Part shown: positions 9,098-17,437 of the stretch, in pieces
Numbering within the stretch: the stretch's first letter is position 1
How the letters are laid out: each line of letters begins with the position of its first letter
Assembly (NCBI GenBank): GCA_951813255.1
Contig: OX638353.1
Span: 3,272,782 to 3,336,781, forward strand
Length of the DNA: 64,000 nucleotides
Direction: 5' to 3'
Source of the DNA: an uncultured Dehalococcoidia bacterium
Lineage (GTDB): Bacteria > Chloroflexota > Dehalococcoidia > Lucifugimonadales > JAAXIE01
The notes under the pieces: generated by a model
Told to the model about the DNA's origin: nothing
What the model saw: only the letters and a program-made list of their open reading frames with translations
Databases searched by the model: none
Translations under genes and position numbers: made by a program

Positions 9098-10324
9098 ATG
9101 CAGTTGGCCCCTAGGCAAGCAGCGCCTAAACAGTCAGAGAAGCGCATCGTTTATCTGGACCACGCGGGGACGACACCACTGAACCCCAAGGCGTGGGAGG
9201 CTATGGCCCCCTACTTCCAGGAGTCCTTCGGCAACCCGTCCAGTGTCCACTCCCTAGGCCAGCGCGCCCGCGCAGCTCTCGATTCCTCCCGCGAACAGGT
9301 GGCTGCCATCTTGGAGTGCCGCCCCAGCGAGGTGGTGTTCACCAGTGGCGGCACCGAGTCGGACAATGCCGCCATCTGCGGCGCTGCCTTCGCCCTGCAG
9401 GGCACGGGCGACCACATTATCACCAGTTCCATTGAGCACCACGCGGTTCTTCACGCATGCCAGTACCTGGAAACCCGCGGCTTTCAGGTCACCTATCTGC
9501 CGGTGAAGGCCGATGGCATCGTCGACCCCGAAGCCGTGGCCCACGCCATCACGCCACGCACCATCCTCGTCAGCCTGATGTATGCCAACAACGAAATCGG
9601 CACCATACAGCCTGTGGCGGAGGCCTCTAAGCTGGTCAAGCAGCGTGCCAAGGCTACCGATCGCACCATCGTGGTGCATAGTGACGCAGTGCAGGCAGCG
9701 GGCTTTCTCGACCTGGATGTGCGGGAGTTGGGTGTCGACCTGATGAGCCTCTCCGGCCACAAGTTCTACGGCCCCAAGGGGACCGGAGTTCTCTATATTC
9801 GCCGTGGCACCCCCTTCATGCCCCAGCAGTTGGGCGGTGGACAGGAGAGGGAACGCCGCTCAGGCACCGAGAACATACCCGGCATCGTGGGGCTCGCCAC
9901 TGCCTTGGAGCTTGCTCAGGAGGAACGCCATCAGACTTGGCGCCACTGCCTCGCCCTGCGTGACGACATTGTCCGGCGTGTGCAGCAGGAAATCCCCCGC
10001 GCCGAGCTCAATGGGCATCTCCGCGAAAGGCTGCCCAACAACATCAACTTCTCCTTCGAGGACGCTGAAGGCGAGGCCATGCTTCTTGGGCTGGATATGG
10101 CTGGCATTGCAGCCTCCAGTGGCAGTGCCTGCAGTTCCGGCTCTCTTGAACCCTCGCATGTGCTGCTCGCCTTGGGTCAGACCGCAGAAGTGGCCCGCGG
10201 CAGCCTGCGACTGACTCTTGGCAAGGGCAATACCCCCGACGATGTCGATTACCTCATGTCGACTCTCGTAGATCTTATGGGGCGCCTGCGCGAAATCCCA
10301 TCGCTTACGGCAGCCGCTTCCTGA
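9098..10324 (+). CDS. Cysteine desulfurase (NifS/IscS family)
   Basis: A 408-aa PLP enzyme that moves sulfur from cysteine for Fe-S cluster, thiouridine or other thio-cofactor synthesis. The PLP lysine is K222 in [14 protein letters not shown], and the catalytic Cys is C345 in [10 protein letters not shown], the longer-loop group I arrangement (IscS/NifS-like). The ATG at 9098 has AGGAGA seven nt upstream and is preferred to the GTG at 9038, which would add 20 non-conserved residues. No iscU or mnmA gene is adjacent. The many Rieske proteins nearby need Fe-S clusters, but no direct link is visible. Confidence 0.92.
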   Translation: MQLAPRQAAPKQSEKRIVYLDHAGTTPLNPKAWEAMAPYFQESFGNPSSVHSLGQRARAALDSSREQVAAILECRPSEVVFTSGGTESDNAAICGAAFALQGTGDHIITSSIEHHAVLHACQYLETRGFQVTYLPVKADGIVDPEAVAHAITPRTILVSLMYANNEIGTIQPVAEASKLVKQRAKATDRTIVVHSDAVQAAGFLDLDVRELGVDLMSLSGHKFYGPKGTGVLYIRRGTPFMPQQLGGGQERERRSGTENIPGIVGLATALELAQEERHQTWRHCLALRDDIVRRVQQEIPRAELNGHLRERLPNNINFSFEDAEGEAMLLGLDMAGIAASSGSACSSGSLEPSHVLLALGQTAEVARGSLRLTLGKGNTPDDVDYLMSTLVDLMGRLREIPSLTAAAS

Positions 10325-10337
10325 CGGGCGACCGATC

Positions 10338-10982
10338 ATGATTCTGAATCCTCTGCATTGCCTCGCGCTGCACCATAGCAGTCCCAAGCTGCTTCTCACC
10401 CTGTTGGTGGTCCCCATGCTCCTGTCCGTCCTGCTAACTGCCTGCCCCTCCCCCAACCCAGGAGTGGGACAGGTGGTCGCTGGCGATACGCTCGTCCTCC
10501 GCTTGGACGATTACGAACGCACCCAGGAGCTCCGCTATCTCGGTTGTGACGGCAAGCACTACGTGGTCACGCCTGCCGAGGCTGGCAACGAACTCCTGAT
10601 GGTCAAGCTCTCCATCTGGAACGACAGGGCGCGCAGCGTGCTCCTCACCCTCGACGCCGAGGCCTCGGAGTTGCGAGGCACCATCGCCCAGCAGAACTTC
10701 TCCCCAGTGGATATCGACGCCATGAAGGTGGAGTCCGAGGCTCCCACTGAAGATGAGATCGAGTTGGAGAGGCACTACGCGCGACCCGGCGCCCCTGGTG
10801 GGTACTACCACTGCGGCAAGTGGACCACCTCTCCCGAGGTCCAGTTCCTGCAGGCGTCAGTGAATCTTGATCAAGAGAACTCCCTTTCAGGCTGGATTGC
10901 ATACGAGATCCCGGTCGGCACCCAACTTCGGGAAATACGCTGGGGGGCCGGAGACACCATCTACATCAGGTTCCCCACCTAG
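10338..10982 (+). CDS. Putative lipoprotein with DUF4352-like beta domain
   Basis: A 214-aa exported protein. Residues 17-35 are hydrophobic and end in LLTAC, a lipobox with Cys36. The rest resembles DUF4352-like immunoglobulin-type folds: a strand NELLMVKLSIWNDRARSVLL and a late strand GWIAYEIPVGTQLREIRW. Two further cysteines (CDGKHY, YHCGKW) could pair. It lies 13 nt after the cysteine desulfurase and may be co-transcribed, but no functional link is evident. Confidence 0.6.
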   Translation: MILNPLHCLALHHSSPKLLLTLLVVPMLLSVLLTACPSPNPGVGQVVAGDTLVLRLDDYERTQELRYLGCDGKHYVVTPAEAGNELLMVKLSIWNDRARSVLLTLDAEASELRGTIAQQNFSPVDIDAMKVESEAPTEDEIELERHYARPGAPGGYYHCGKWTTSPEVQFLQASVNLDQENSLSGWIAYEIPVGTQLREIRWGAGDTIYIRFPT

Positions 10983-11184
10983 GGGCTGCCTCTCTGGTTG
11001 CCAGCGGAGAGCCCTAACCGTGACAGCCTAACACCGAGAATCTGAGGCGGTCCCCATCGGTACGGCACAGGACTCGACCAACGCGCAGGATCCTATACCA
11101 CCGAGGCCAACCGTATGGCGTCGCCTGTTCCACGCCGTCAGCGGCAGCGCCCTACCGGTCATCGCCATCTTCACCTCCGCCGAT

Positions 11185-11682
11185 GTGATGGTCGGGCTAA
11201 CGGCCACTCTCGCTGGGCTGTCCATAGTGTTCGAAATCACCCGCCTGCGCCTGCCAAACTTGAACCGTCAGGCCATCCGCTGGCTATCTCCCCTCATGAA
11301 GACCTCGGAAAGACAGTCCGTGACGGGGGCTACCTACCTCATCGTCGCATCTCTCATCGCGTTCCTTGCCTTCGACAAGCCTGTAGCTATTGCTGCGCTA
11401 CTCTTCATCTCCTTGGGAGACCCTGCCGCAGCCTTGGTCGGCAGCCGCATGCCGGGCCCACGCATAGCAGGCAAGTCGCCCCTTGGCAGCGCTGCCTTCG
11501 TGGTAGTTGGTCTGGCCACCACATCGGTGTTGATGGCCGTGGACGTAGTTGAGCGCCATTGGGCAATAGGTGCCGGGGCAGCCGTCGCTGCCGTAGTGGA
11601 ACTGTTGCCCATCCCGCTGGATGACAACCTGACGGCACCCTTGGTGAGTGGGGCTGCCATCACGCTCCTGCTGATGCTGTAG
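11185..11682 (+). CDS. DGK1/SEC59-like CTP-dependent kinase family membrane protein
   Basis: A polytopic membrane protein related to diacylglycerol/dolichol/phytol kinases, with LLFISLGDPAAALVGSRMPGP and AGKSPLGSAAF as signature loops. From the first canonical start (GTG 11185 or ATG 11188) it has 165 residues, but the same frame is open back to 11032. It there encodes WRRLFHAVSGSALPVI, the conserved basic-x-x-H first-helix motif of the family. No ATG, GTG or TTG occurs in frame upstream of that motif, so the true start may be non-canonical or a sequence change has removed it. Likely role: lipid or prenol phosphorylation in the membrane. Confidence 0.7.
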   Translation: MMVGLTATLAGLSIVFEITRLRLPNLNRQAIRWLSPLMKTSERQSVTGATYLIVASLIAFLAFDKPVAIAALLFISLGDPAAALVGSRMPGPRIAGKSPLGSAAFVVVGLATTSVLMAVDVVERHWAIGAGAAVAAVVELLPIPLDDNLTAPLVSGAAITLLLML

Positions 11683-11732
11683 TCCCTCTATGCTCGATCA
11701 AAGTCCTGTCTGCAGTATTTCACCAGCTAGCA

Positions 11733-11808
11733 GGATGTCACAGATGTCACACTTTTCAGCTACAAAAACACCTTCCCAGATACGGACCAATGTGACAGTG
11801 TGACATCC
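11733..11808. promoter_or_regulatory. TGTCACA inverted-repeat pair, putative operator
   Basis: The left arm (11733-11751) contains GGATGTCACA followed by TGTCACA; the right arm (11791-11808) contains TGTGACA followed by GTGTGACATCC. The arms are near-perfect reverse complements separated by 39 nt, so four TGTCACA half-sites lie in two clusters. This is the only notable structure in the 230-bp gap before the Rieske alpha gene and could bind a dimeric regulator or form a hairpin. No regulator gene is adjacent. Confidence 0.55.
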
Positions 11809-11912
11809 CACCCACCGGCAGGCGGCCCCGCGCACTTGAGCCGCCCCGTTACCCTGCCTATAATCCGCCTGATAGCCCGTGCCTCGAATCGGCCTGTCCT
11901 TGGGAGGCTTCC

Positions 11913-13235
11913 ATGGCAACACAATCACTCATCATTGACGACATCCAAGGTGACGCTTTCCGCGTCCACCGTTCCGCAATGACCTCCCCCGAGGTCTTGC
12001 AGATGGAGCGCAAGCGCGTCTTCGACCGCTGCTGGCTCTACCTCGGCCACGAATCCGAGGTGCCCAATGCTGGCGACTACCGCAGGCGCAAGGTGGGTGG
12101 CAGGCCCCTCTTCTTCGTGCGGTCCGGCGATGGCAAGATCCGCGTCTTCTACAACACCTGCCGCCATCGCGGTGCTCTGATCTGCCGCCACGACCAAGGC
12201 AACGGTGAAATATTCCAGTGCTTCTACCATGCGTGGACCTTCAACAGCCGTGGCGATCTCATAGGTGTTCCTGACGAGGAGGGGTACGCCCAGGGTTTCG
12301 ACAAGTCCGACCTCGGCCTTCTCTCCCCGCCCCACGTCGACTCCTACCGCGGCTTCATCTTCGTCTGCTACGACCCCAATGCCATGAGCCTCCCTAGCTA
12401 CCTCGCTGGGGCTACCGAGTTCATCGACCTCGTCGTCGACCAGTCGGAAGCGGGTATGCGAGTCGTGCCCGGCAGCAACCGCTATAGCATCAAGGCCAAC
12501 TGGAAGCTGTTGGTGGAAAACAGCTTCGACAACTATCACGTAGCCCCCACACATAAGACCTACATCGACTACCAGACCAGCTTGGGGGTGGAGATACTGC
12601 CCCAGTCCGAGCGATGGTCCGCGGCCTACTCCTTGGGGAACGGACACGCCGTCATGGAGTTCGCAGCCACTGCGGGGCGTCCCACGGCCCGGTGGTCACC
12701 ACTCTTCGGCGAGGACACCAAGGAGGAGATCACTGCCCTGCGCGCCCGCTTAGTTGAGCGTCATGGCGAGGAGCGCACCGTCCGCATGGCTGACCGCAGC
12801 CGCAACCTGCTCATCTTCCCCAACCTGTATATCATCGATGTGGCTGGCCTGACCCTGCGCACCTTCTGGCCCGTCGCCCACGATGAGATAGAGATACAAG
12901 CGTGGGAGATGGTCCCCGGAGATGAAGACAGTCGTCTGTTGCGCACCCGCTTGGACAGCTTCCTCACCTTCCTCGGGCCCGGCGGCTTCGCCACTCCCGA
13001 CGACTCCGAGGCCCTCGAGACCTGCCAAGCCGGTTTCGGTGCCAGCGAAATCGAGTGGTCCGACGTATCCCGTGGCATGCACATCGAAGAGCCCCAGTCC
13101 ATCCACGAGCTGCAACTGCGCACCTTCTGGCGCCAGTGGCATGCCCATCTGCAGAACGAGGGATGGCTTTCCGCTGGCAACCCCGAAGCAGCCGCAAGGA
13201 GAGCTTCGGAGCCGGTAGCAGCGGATGACGATTAG
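11913..13235 (+). CDS. Aromatic-ring-hydroxylating dioxygenase alpha subunit, paralogue 1
   Basis: A 440-aa Rieske oxygenase large subunit. The [2Fe-2S] ligands are C83 and H85 (CRHRG) and C103 and H106 (CFYHAW). The mononuclear iron site is ENSFDNYHVAPTH, with D206, H209 and H214. The following genes are a second alpha subunit, a beta subunit and an SDR dehydrogenase, the usual make-up of a dihydroxylation pathway; ferredoxin and reductase are missing locally. GGGAGG precedes the ATG. The substrate is probably aromatic but cannot be predicted. Confidence 0.9.
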   Translation: MATQSLIIDDIQGDAFRVHRSAMTSPEVLQMERKRVFDRCWLYLGHESEVPNAGDYRRRKVGGRPLFFVRSGDGKIRVFYNTCRHRGALICRHDQGNGEIFQCFYHAWTFNSRGDLIGVPDEEGYAQGFDKSDLGLLSPPHVDSYRGFIFVCYDPNAMSLPSYLAGATEFIDLVVDQSEAGMRVVPGSNRYSIKANWKLLVENSFDNYHVAPTHKTYIDYQTSLGVEILPQSERWSAAYSLGNGHAVMEFAATAGRPTARWSPLFGEDTKEEITALRARLVERHGEERTVRMADRSRNLLIFPNLYIIDVAGLTLRTFWPVAHDEIEIQAWEMVPGDEDSRLLRTRLDSFLTFLGPGGFATPDDSEALETCQAGFGASEIEWSDVSRGMHIEEPQSIHELQLRTFWRQWHAHLQNEGWLSAGNPEAAARRASEPVAADDD

Positions 13236-13280
13236 CACTGAGACCCGTTCCCAGACACAAGTCCTCGTCTGGAGGGGCCC

Positions 13281-14573
13281 ATGAACATAGAAGACCTGAT
13301 AGTCGACGACCGGGAGTGGGGTATCTTCCGATACCACCGCTCCGCTCTCACCTCGCCCGAGATCCCGCCAATAGAGCGCGAGCGGATATTCTCGCGCTGC
13401 TGGCTCTACTTGGGCCACGAATCTGAGGTGGAGAACCCCGGCGACTACCGACGCCGCAACGTGGGCGGCCGTCCTCTCTTCTACACGCGCACAAAGGAGG
13501 GCGACATCCGGGTGTTCTACAACACCTGTCGTCACCGTGGGGCCTTGATCTGCCGCCACGAGACCGGCAACGGCGAGGTATTCCAGTGCTTTTACCACGC
13601 CTGGACCTTCAACAATCGTGGCGACCTCATCGGCGTGCCGGATGAGGCTGGTTACGCAGCCAGCTTCCGCAAGGAAGACTACGGCCTGCTGTCACCTCCT
13701 AGGGTGGAGAACTACCGCGGTCTGATTTTCGTTAGCTACAACCCCGATGTGGAACCCTTGGTGGACTACTTGGCAGGCGCCAAGGAATACGTCGATATGG
13801 TCATGGACCAGAGTGAGGCTGGCTTCCGCGTCGTGCCCGGCTCCAACAAGTACGACATCCAAGCTAACTGGAAGCTGCTCATGGAAAACAGCATCGACCA
13901 GTACCACGCCTTCCCAACCCACAAGACCTTCTTTGATTACATGGCCACCATCTGGCCCGACGTTCCGCGCAGTTCCACCGGCCATGGCCGGGAGCTTGGC
14001 AACGGCCACGCCATGATGGAGTTCCCCGCCACCGCAGGACGGCCCATCGCGCTGTGGACCCCCTTCTTCCCTGAGGAGATGAGGGAGGACATGGAGCGGG
14101 ACCGGGCCCGCCTGACGCAGAAGTTCGGGGAGGAGCGGGCCCACCGCATGACCGAGAACCACCGCAACCTCTTCATCTACCCCAACCTCGTCATCAACGA
14201 CGTCAACGCCATCACCATACGCAACTTCGAACCATTGGACGTAGATCGGATGCAAGTGACTGCGTGGCACATGGTGCCCCGCGATGACGACGGGCTGTCT
14301 CTGGCCATGCGTCTCGACAGTTTCCTTACGTTCCTCGGGCCCGGCGGTTTCGCCACTCCTGACGACTCCGAGGCCTTGGAGACGTGTCAAGCCGGATTCG
14401 CTGCCAAAGAGGTCGAGTGGTCCGACATCTCCCGGGGTAGTCGCCGCCAGCCTCAGGCAGTCGATGAGTTGCAGATGCGCGGCTTCTGGCGTCGCTGGCA
14501 TGCCGATATGCTCGGGCTTCCTCCCCATACCAGCGATCACGCCCCGGAATCGGCGGTTGCAGTGGACGACTAG
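13281..14573 (+). CDS. Aromatic-ring-hydroxylating dioxygenase alpha subunit, paralogue 2
   Basis: A 430-aa tandem paralogue of the preceding gene with ligand numbering unchanged (C83, H85, C103, H106; D206, H209, H214). Differences concentrate around the active-site pocket, for example ENSIDQYHAFPTH and the segment around residues 218-235, suggesting substrate divergence after duplication. GGAGGGG lies just before the ATG. Both alpha genes share one beta gene 55 bp downstream, so the beta subunit may partner either, or one alpha may act alone. Confidence 0.9.
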   Translation: MNIEDLIVDDREWGIFRYHRSALTSPEIPPIERERIFSRCWLYLGHESEVENPGDYRRRNVGGRPLFYTRTKEGDIRVFYNTCRHRGALICRHETGNGEVFQCFYHAWTFNNRGDLIGVPDEAGYAASFRKEDYGLLSPPRVENYRGLIFVSYNPDVEPLVDYLAGAKEYVDMVMDQSEAGFRVVPGSNKYDIQANWKLLMENSIDQYHAFPTHKTFFDYMATIWPDVPRSSTGHGRELGNGHAMMEFPATAGRPIALWTPFFPEEMREDMERDRARLTQKFGEERAHRMTENHRNLFIYPNLVINDVNAITIRNFEPLDVDRMQVTAWHMVPRDDDGLSLAMRLDSFLTFLGPGGFATPDDSEALETCQAGFAAKEVEWSDISRGSRRQPQAVDELQMRGFWRRWHADMLGLPPHTSDHAPESAVAVDD

Positions 14574-14628
14574 CTCCGGACCTCCCTCAAACACTTGAGA
14601 ACAACCCACACAAGCATAGGAGAATTGA

Positions 14629-15138
14629 ATGGCAAGCCAGGACATCTCAAGACTGGAACGGGTCGCCCTGCGCCAGGAGGTGGAGGACTTCCTCTATGAG
14701 GAAGCCGCCATGCTTGACCAGTGGCGCTTGGACGAGTGGGCTACTCTCTTCACCGAGGACTGTCGCTACATCGTGCCCACCACCGACCTGCCCGACGGCG
14801 ACCCCAACAAGGACCTGGTTTTCATCGACGACGACATCGTGCGTTTGAAGGCTAGGGTGGTGCGCCTGAACAGCCGGCACGCTCACCGGGAATACCCGTG
14901 GTCCCGCACCCGCCGCTTTATTACCAACGTCAGGATCACCGGGGCCAGCGACGACGAGATTCACGTGGCCGCCTCGGCCTTGGTCTACCGCTTCCGCAGC
15001 GGTCAGGGCGACCCCTACGTCGGCCACTACCAGTACACCCTGCGCCGCGTGAGCGGCGACCTGAAAATCCAGTACCGCCGTGCCACTCTCGACATGGAAG
15101 CCCTCACCTGGCACGGCGCAGTGAGCATCATCTACTAG
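14629..15138 (+). CDS. Ring-hydroxylating dioxygenase beta subunit
   Basis: A 169-aa small subunit of the NTF2/SnoaL-like fold. Recognisable features are EVEDFLYEEAAMLDQWRLDEW at the N-terminus (here LRQEVEDFLYEEAAMLDQ), LFTEDCRYIVP, and the strand SRTRRFITNVRI. Beta subunits are structural partners in alpha3beta3 dioxygenases. AGGAGA sits six nt before the ATG. It belongs to the same plus-strand unit as the two alpha genes and the SDR gene. Confidence 0.9.
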   Translation: MASQDISRLERVALRQEVEDFLYEEAAMLDQWRLDEWATLFTEDCRYIVPTTDLPDGDPNKDLVFIDDDIVRLKARVVRLNSRHAHREYPWSRTRRFITNVRITGASDDEIHVAASALVYRFRSGQGDPYVGHYQYTLRRVSGDLKIQYRRATLDMEALTWHGAVSIIY

Positions 15139-15184
15139 GAATCGCCCCGAGGGGCGGCGTACCGAGCAATGGAAGGAGCAGTGC

Positions 15185-16021
15185 ATGGGTAAGCTAGACG
15201 GCAAGGTTGCCTTGTTGACCGGGTCCAGTCCCAACATCGTGGGAGGCATCGCCGAGGGCCTCGCCGACGAGGGGGCCAAGATCGTGTCCGTGGATATCTT
15301 TCCCGGCTTTGCCAACGGCTGTGCAGAGGCCATCAACGAGCGCGGTGGCGAGGCCATCGGCTTGGTATGTGACGTTACCAACGAGGAGCAGGTGCAGGCC
15401 ACGGTGGAGCAGGCCCGCCAGCACTTCGGTGGAGTCGACATCCTCGTAAACGGCGCGGTCATCTTCAACTGGGCTGGTGTGGTCGATATGCCCGTGGAGC
15501 AGTGGCGCCATCAGTTGGACGTCATCCTCACCGGCAATTTCCTCGTAACCAAGCACGTCTCCCGCCTCATGATTGAGCAGCAGCGGAAGGGCAGCATCAT
15601 CAACATCATCTCCACCGCTGGCCATCAGGGTGAGCCGTGGAACGTCGCCTACAGCACTGGCAAGGGAGGCTTGCTCAATTTCACTCGCTCCGTCGCCATG
15701 GAGCTTTCCGGGCACGGCATTCGTGTGAACAGCCTCACTCCCACCGCCACCGATCCCAGCGAGGGCAAAGAGCGTGCCGGCCGATGGGGTGTGGAGTGGC
15801 CCCGCCCCCGGCCCTACACCAATCCCCGGCAGGGTCCTGGGGGCAATGCCCGTGCTGGCAGCCCTCTGCGCACCCTGCCCAGCCCCAGCCACTACGGCAA
15901 GGCAGCCGCCTTCCTAGCCTCCGACGAAGCCGAGATGATTACCGGCTTCGACATGCGAGTCGACGCTGGCGCCCTAGCCAAGTACTGGATTTGGGACCCC
16001 AGCAACGACAGTGGCCCGTAG
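15185..16021 (+). CDS. SDR-family dehydrogenase, probable dihydrodiol dehydrogenase
   Basis: A 278-aa short-chain dehydrogenase/reductase. The cofactor loop is TGSSPNIVGG, a variant of TGxxxGxG. The catalytic residues are S143, Y156 and K160 (IISTAG, AYSTGKGG). Asp in VSVDIFPG suggests NAD preference. It ends the dioxygenase cluster, so oxidation of a cis-dihydrodiol to a catechol is the natural inference, though SDR specificity is loose. An insertion around residues 190-222 rich in Pro/Arg/Gly is unusual. AAGGAG precedes the ATG. Confidence 0.85.
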   Translation: MGKLDGKVALLTGSSPNIVGGIAEGLADEGAKIVSVDIFPGFANGCAEAINERGGEAIGLVCDVTNEEQVQATVEQARQHFGGVDILVNGAVIFNWAGVVDMPVEQWRHQLDVILTGNFLVTKHVSRLMIEQQRKGSIINIISTAGHQGEPWNVAYSTGKGGLLNFTRSVAMELSGHGIRVNSLTPTATDPSEGKERAGRWGVEWPRPRPYTNPRQGPGGNARAGSPLRTLPSPSHYGKAAAFLASDEAEMITGFDMRVDAGALAKYWIWDPSNDSGP

Positions 16022-16024
16022 GGG

Positions 16025-16141
16025 GAGGCCTCGTTTATAGGGAAGTTAGGGCAGTTATGAACAGGAGATAACTTGACTAACTTACTTATAACTATCTCCT
16101 TGCACCCAGTTCCCAACCCTTACTCACCCAGGGGTGGGGAC
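16025..16141 (+). pseudogene. Duplicated promoter and truncated 5' end of the downstream AAA ATPase gene
   Basis: This stretch is a diverged direct copy of 16172-16290. Both begin GAGGCCTC, carry three 9-nt steps of TAACTTnnn type and a TATAAC element, and then a start codon followed by a matching coding segment. Here the copy starts at TTG 16100 and reads HPVPNPYSP then diverges; the intact gene reads DPVRNPYSPGAG. The frame is soon lost in function, so it is a decayed or partial duplicate. It may still act as a second binding region for whatever recognises the ATPase promoter. Confidence 0.6.
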
Positions 16142-16171
16142 ACCGGTAACGACGGTGGTTCTATGAGATCG

Positions 16172-16247
16172 GAGGCCTCATTTATACATGAGTTAGTTAA
16201 GTTAGCTTCCGCTTGTAACTTCCCTAACTTTCCTATAACCTATCCCC
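16172..16247 (+). promoter_or_regulatory. AAA ATPase promoter with 9-bp iteron-like repeats
   Basis: Immediately before the ATG lie TAACTTCCC, TAACTTTCC and TATAACCTA in register (16216-16242). Upstream is an inverted set of AGTTAG/AAGTTAG units (16190-16206). TATAAC at 16234-16239 could be a -10 element only eight nt from the start codon, and there is no Shine-Dalgarno sequence, so the transcript may be leaderless. The inverted 9-bp repeats suggest autoregulation. Confidence 0.55.
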
Positions 16248-17435
16248 ATGGACCCAGTTCGTAATCCATATTCGCCCGGAGCCGGCACCCCGCCCCCGGA
16301 ACTCGCAGGCCGCGGGGACATTATCGACAACGCACGAATCGCTCTGGAGCGTATCCGAATAGGCCGCTCCAGCAAGAGCATGCTCCTGGTTGGTCTGCGC
16401 GGCGTAGGGAAGACCGTGCTGCTTGACCGCATTCGCGAGAATGCTGAAGCTCGAGGCCTCTGTACCCTTTGGATTGAGGCTCCCGGGAATCGCTCTCTGC
16501 CCTCTATGTTGGCCCCTCAATTGCGCCTCGCCCTGCTCAGGCTCTCCCACCGCGAGAAGGCCAGAGCATTGGCGGAACGGGCCCTCAGAGGTCTCGCAGG
16601 GTTTGTCAGGGCCCTCAAGGTCAGGTATCAGGATATCGACGTAGGGTTGGACTTCAGCCCCGAAGCCGGACTAGCGGACAACGGTGATTTGGAGACTGAC
16701 CTACAGGACTTGATGGAGGTTGTAGGGGCCGCGGCCCAAGCGGATGAAACCTGTGTCGTCATCTTCACCGATGAACTCCAGTACGTGCGCCAAGACGAAC
16801 TTGCGGCCCTGATTATGGCACTGCATCGCGCAGCCCAACGCCAACTACCAGTGACTTTGTTCGGTGCGGGCCTACCCCAAGTGCGCGGCCGCATGGGTAA
16901 GGCCAAGTCCTATGCCGAACGACTCTTTGAGTTTGCCGAAATCGGCGCCCTGTTGCCGGAAGATGCCAAACTTGCCCTTGCTAAACCTGCTCAGGACGAG
17001 GGTGTGGAAATAGAGTCTGCCGCCCTCGACTTGCTGGTCCCCCAAACCAAGTGTTATCCCTACTTCTTGCAGGAATGGGGAAAGTGCCTCTGGGACGTTG
17101 CTATTGCCTCGCCCATCACTGCTGTTAACGTTGAAGCGGCTTCCAGGCAGGTCACCGCTGGCTTGGACGAAAGTTTCTTCCGTGTCAGGTTCGACCAACT
17201 TACCTTAACGGAAAAGAGGTACCTCCGCGCAATGGCTGAGCTCGGCGAAGGGCCCCATCGCTCTGGTGATATTGCTCAAGCTTTGGGGCGCCGTGTCCAA
17301 GCCCTTGCTCCCACCCGCAGCCAGCTCATTAACAAAGGTATGCTGTGGAGCCCCAGTCACGGAGATACTGCCTTCACTGTTCCCATGTTCGACCAGTTCA
17401 TGCTACGCATCATGCCCGATGGGGCATGGGAGTGA
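16248..17435 (+). CDS. AAA ATPase, ORC/CDC6-like with C-terminal winged helix
   Basis: A 395-aa ATPase of the family starting NPYSPGAGTPPPELAGR. Walker A is GLRGVGKT (49-56) and Walker B is VVIFTDELQ (D175, E176). The C-terminal part (about 320-395) has LTLTEKRYLRAMAELGEGPHRSGDIAQALG, a winged-helix pattern, ending in a stretch for recognition of DNA. The molecular role of this family is not established; resemblance to Orc1/Cdc6-type and DUF4143-type ATPases suggests DNA binding. Its 5' region is duplicated upstream (16025-16141). It ends 2 nt before the next gene. Confidence 0.75.
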   Translation: MDPVRNPYSPGAGTPPPELAGRGDIIDNARIALERIRIGRSSKSMLLVGLRGVGKTVLLDRIRENAEARGLCTLWIEAPGNRSLPSMLAPQLRLALLRLSHREKARALAERALRGLAGFVRALKVRYQDIDVGLDFSPEAGLADNGDLETDLQDLMEVVGAAAQADETCVVIFTDELQYVRQDELAALIMALHRAAQRQLPVTLFGAGLPQVRGRMGKAKSYAERLFEFAEIGALLPEDAKLALAKPAQDEGVEIESAALDLLVPQTKCYPYFLQEWGKCLWDVAIASPITAVNVEAASRQVTAGLDESFFRVRFDQLTLTEKRYLRAMAELGEGPHRSGDIAQALGRRVQALAPTRSQLINKGMLWSPSHGDTAFTVPMFDQFMLRIMPDGAWE

Positions 17436-17437
17436 AC

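Noticed and set aside
11698..11928. 76-codon minus-strand frame over the inverted repeats
   Set aside because: Its CxxC-like text comes from the TGTCACA repeat arms, there is no ribosome binding site, and it overlaps the start of the Rieske gene.
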